Origin: a bacterium
GTDB taxonomy: Bacteria > UBP14 > UBA6098
Reading direction: 5' to 3'
Length of the DNA stretch: 6,382 bases
Assembly: GCA_030642425.1 (NCBI GenBank)
Contig: DAOWNU010000119.1
Location: 1-6,382, forward strand
Numbering within the stretch: position 1 is the stretch's first letter; every line of letters begins with the position of its first letter. The position numbers and the translations under genes were made by a program. Under the pieces are notes generated by a model. The model had not been told where the DNA came from. It made no database searches and saw nothing but the letters and a program-made list of their open reading frames with translations. Of this stretch, positions 4,584 through 6,382 are shown one piece after another.

Positions 4584-5048
4584 ATGAACAAGGCATATAT
4601 CGATACTAAAAATTGCACCGGTTGTGGTGAATGTGTCCCCGCATGTCCACGAGGATGTATAGCGATTATCGACGGGAAAGCGGTCATAAATGAAGAAGAT
4701 TGCGTGGGTTATATGGCGTGCGCTGCAGTTTGCCCCGAGGATGCGATAATCTTGACAGTCGAAACTCAAATTATCCCAAATCAGGAACAAACACAAGGGG
4801 AAATAATATCTGTTAGCCCAAATGCTATCGAGACTTCCGGAACCGGATCCACAATAGTAAAAATCGGAAAATTCCTTGTGCACTCGGCAATCGCTTTGCT
4901 CTCGTCTCCACGTGTGGTCAATGCAATTTTTGGCGAAAGTGACGGTAAAGGTTCGAAAAAAGTAACGGGCAATGGAAAGGGTGCGGGAAGAGGCCTTGGA
5001 AGAGGACGCGGAAGAGGTCGTGGTGCTGGAGGGAGAAAAAACCGGTGA
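4584..5048 (+). CDS. Dicluster ferredoxin-like protein with Gly/Arg-rich tail
   Basis: I start at the ATG at 4584 because AGGAGG at 4572-4577 lies 6 bases before it. An ATG at 4563 would add seven residues but has no ribosome site. The 154-residue product begins with a bacterial-ferredoxin fold: Cys11, 14, 17 and 21 followed by Pro form a normal [4Fe-4S] site. The second site has Cys40, 46 and 50 followed by Pro, but the expected Cys43 is Tyr (CVGYMAC), so this site could hold a [3Fe-4S] cluster or be defective. After a variable linker comes a hydrophobic helix (about 95-114, too polar for a certain membrane span) and a Gly/Arg-rich tail (GRGLGRGRGRGRG, about 133-145). It heads a unit with another ferredoxin-like gene, an FmdB zinc ribbon and an Fe-S ATPase. 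Electron transfer or cluster donation to the ATPase is inferred. Confidence 0.87.
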   Translation: MNKAYIDTKNCTGCGECVPACPRGCIAIIDGKAVINEEDCVGYMACAAVCPEDAIILTVETQIIPNQEQTQGEIISVSPNAIETSGTGSTIVKIGKFLVHSAIALLSSPRVVNAIFGESDGKGSKKVTGNGKGAGRGLGRGRGRGRGAGGRKNR

Positions 5049-5098
5049 AAGTAGCTATTTCAAGCAAATTTTAAATTCCATTTGAAAAGGAGGCAAGC

Positions 5099-5461
5099 GT
5101 GCCGTGGATTGACAAAGAACTATGCACAGGTTGTGGAATTTGTATCGACGAATGCCCGGTGGATACTATTGTATTGGTCGGTGACGAGGCCGAAATCGAA
5201 ATGGATGGCTGTATCCGATGTGCTATCTGTCACGATGTCTGTCCTCTGGATGCGATTAAACACGATTCGGAAAAAGTAGATGAGTGGATTGAAGAGAAAG
5301 TCCGGGGCGCGGTTAGAAATAGGGAATTATGCGAAAAGCTTTCAGGGAATCCTCGGGATGGCAAAGACAGTTTGGAAAGGACGATTAAAAGTTATAAGCG
5401 GGACGTATTTATATTACAGAAAGCGATTGAAAAGCTGGAAGATTTATTTAAGACATTATGA
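5099..5461 (+). CDS. 2[4Fe-4S] ferredoxin-like protein with C-terminal helical extension
   Basis: The start is a GTG at 5099, supported by AAGGAGG at 5087-5093 five bases before it. The protein has 120 residues. Two complete [4Fe-4S] motifs are present: Cys9, 12, 15 and 19 with Pro, and Cys38, 41, 44 and 48 with Pro. The remaining 60 or so residues (about 56-118) are highly charged and helical (VDEWIEEKVRGAVRNREL, then SLERTIKSYKRDVFILQKAI), likely a coiled coil for dimerisation or docking. Unlike the preceding gene, no cluster ligand is missing and there is no Gly/Arg tail. The intergenic gaps of 50 and 35 bases fit a shared transcript. Role: low-potential electron carrier or cluster scaffold, inferred from the fold and neighbours. 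Confidence 0.88.
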   Translation: MPWIDKELCTGCGICIDECPVDTIVLVGDEAEIEMDGCIRCAICHDVCPLDAIKHDSEKVDEWIEEKVRGAVRNRELCEKLSGNPRDGKDSLERTIKSYKRDVFILQKAIEKLEDLFKTL

Positions 5462-5496
5462 TGCAAAACCAAGAAAAAAAATAGAAAGGAAGTTAA

Positions 5497-5691
5497 ATGC
5501 CTATTTACCTTTATAAATGCGAAAAATGTGGAAAGGTTTTCGAGCAGCTTGTTATGAAAGCGTCGGAAAAGCCGAAGTGCAGCAAGTGTGGAAGTTCAAA
5601 CCTGAAAAAGCTGCCCACTACATTCGGAGTAAAGATGGGGGCATCGGGAAGCGGTGGCTCCTGTCCTACGGGAACCTGCTCATTAGGCTGA
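5497..5691 (+). CDS. FmdB-family zinc-ribbon protein
   Basis: This 64-residue protein starts MPIYLYKCEKCGKVFEQL, the classic opening of FmdB-type regulatory/zinc-ribbon proteins, with knuckles CEKC (8-11) and CSKC (28-31). The tail ends in a Gly/Ser-rich stretch and CPTGTC (56-61), an additional Cys pair also found in other members. AAAGGAAG at 5485-5492 is the ribosome site. Its TGA overlaps the ATG of the ATPase by one base, so the two are translationally coupled. The family's precise function is unsettled. The extra Cys pair may bind another metal. The gene is AT-rich compared with the ATPase gene that follows. Confidence 0.88.
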   Translation: MPIYLYKCEKCGKVFEQLVMKASEKPKCSKCGSSNLKKLPTTFGVKMGASGSGGSCPTGTCSLG

Positions 5692-6382
5692 TGAAAATTG
5701 CAATAGCAAGCGGCAAGGGCGGCACCGGCAAAACCACACTCGCAACCAATCTGGCCTACTGCCTCGATAAATCCGGCAGGAAAACCACTCTGCTGGATTG
5801 CGACGTCGAAGAGCCGAACGCCCACCTTTTCTTCAAAATCGAAGATATAGAAAATGTTGTTATCGGCATGCCGATTCCGAAACTTATCCCCGAAAAATGC
5901 ACCTCCTGCGGGATTTGCGGCGATGTCTGCCGATACAGCGCTATCGTGAATATCGGGAAACTCACGCTGATACATCCCGGGATGTGCCACGGCTGCACGG
6001 CCTGCTGGGAACTCTGCCCGACCGGCGCGCTCGAGCAATCGGAGAAGCCGCTGGGGAAGGTCATCTCCGGCTCCGTCAGCGGATTGAAAATCTCATACGG
6101 GGAATTGGATATCGGCGAGATGTCCGGGAACAGGCTAATCAAGGCGGTCAAAGAGAAAGCGAAAAACTTGGCGATAAACATAATCGACGCGCCGCCGGGG
6201 ACTTCATGCCCCGTGGTCGAGACGCTCAGCGATGTCGATTTTGTGGTGTTCGTCGCGGAACCGACGCCCTTCGGACTGGCGAATCTGAAATCGATATTCA
6301 AATTGGTGAAAAATCCCGGCACGCCATCGGGGGGGGTTACAACCCGCCCCACCCCGCGGGAGGAGGGCCTGATCAAACCCTA
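5691..6382 (+). CDS. MinD/Mrp-type P-loop ATPase with inserted 2[4Fe-4S] domain (partial)
   Basis: At least 230 codons are open to the right edge, so the C-terminus is missing (relatives usually run to about 280-290 residues). The protein shows a deviant Walker A, SGKGGTGKTT (7-16), with the signature Lys9. The switch region DCDVEEPNAHLF (36-47) and the ATPase motif IIDAPPGTSCPV (164-175) are also present. Between them is a ferredoxin insert with Cys70, 73, 76 and 80 and Cys99, 102, 105 and 109; the Pro after the first motif is replaced by Arg81. VAEPTPFGLANLK (188-200) matches the family. From about residue 214 the resemblance fades into Pro/Arg-rich text after an eight-G run. The ATG at 5691 overlaps the FmdB stop and has no strong ribosome site of its own. 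The family uses ATP to bind and deliver Fe-S clusters. Here it may act with the ferredoxins and the NifX-like protein. Confidence 0.88.
   Translation, partial: MKIAIASGKGGTGKTTLATNLAYCLDKSGRKTTLLDCDVEEPNAHLFFKIEDIENVVIGMPIPKLIPEKCTSCGICGDVCRYSAIVNIGKLTLIHPGMCHGCTACWELCPTGALEQSEKPLGKVISGSVSGLKISYGELDIGEMSGNRLIKAVKEKAKNLAINIIDAPPGTSCPVVETLSDVDFVVFVAEPTPFGLANLKSIFKLVKNPGTPSGGVTTRPTPREEGLIKP
6329..6382. other. G8 run and GC-rich tail unlike the ATPase family
   Basis: Eight consecutive G (6329-6336) are followed by a CCGCCCC-rich segment. Its 11-base string CCGCCCCACCC (6344-6354) also occurs in the intergenic repeat at 3835-3845. The encoded residues (GGVTTRPTPREEGLIKP) do not fit the family's expected continuation. 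It may be an inserted repeat or low-quality sequence near a contig end. Confidence 0.45.

Overview
The window looks like a piece of an uncultured anaerobic bacterial genome. Iron-sulfur and zinc-ribbon proteins dominate it, and the one secreted protein has tandem jelly-roll-like adhesion domains of a kind common in poorly cultured candidate phyla of the FCB type. The intergenic DNA is full of small hairpin repeats, as in many metagenome-assembled genomes. No rRNA, tRNA or other taxonomic marker is present, so the phylum is a guess.

Layout. (1) 1-930, minus strand: the N-terminal 310 residues of a secreted protein with a clear signal peptide, running off the left edge. (2) 931-2245: about 1.3 kb with no convincing gene, built almost entirely of repeats. 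These are a hairpin element (1123-1278), a two-armed array of 21-bp units whose arms face in opposite orientations around a palindrome at 1586 (about 1306-1830), and several small inverted repeats (1891-2204). (3) 2246-2292: a likely promoter with a perfect 16-bp palindrome, a probable operator. (4) 2323-3764, plus strand: a tight three-gene unit of NifX-like cofactor-binding protein, DUF89/ARMT1-type metal-dependent phosphatase family protein, and a 64-residue Gly-rich zinc ribbon. (5) 3765-4013: spacer with a GGTAA-type low-complexity tract and a dispersed hairpin repeat. (6) 4014-4370: a DUF5320-type protein, followed by a strong stem-loop and an inverted repeat (4383-4488). (7) 4584-6382: a second unit of two small dicluster ferredoxin-like proteins, an FmdB-type zinc ribbon, and a MinD/Mrp-type P-loop ATPase with an inserted 2[4Fe-4S] domain that runs off the right edge.

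How the genes may work together. NifX-like proteins, MinD/Mrp ATPases with ferredoxin inserts, DUF5320 proteins and small zinc ribbons recur together in anaerobes. By family knowledge they suggest assembly or trafficking of an iron-sulfur or mixed-metal cofactor. No nitrogenase gene is visible, so the substrate is unknown. Three proteins of the cluster carry Gly/Arg-rich tracts, which hints at a shared physical property or partner.

Most notable oddities: the mirror-arranged 21-bp array; the palindrome at the head of the cofactor cluster; a Tyr in place of a cluster-ligating Cys in the first ferredoxin-like protein; and loss of family resemblance in the ATPase from an eight-G run at 6329 onward, as if a repeat has invaded the gene or the assembly ends badly there.
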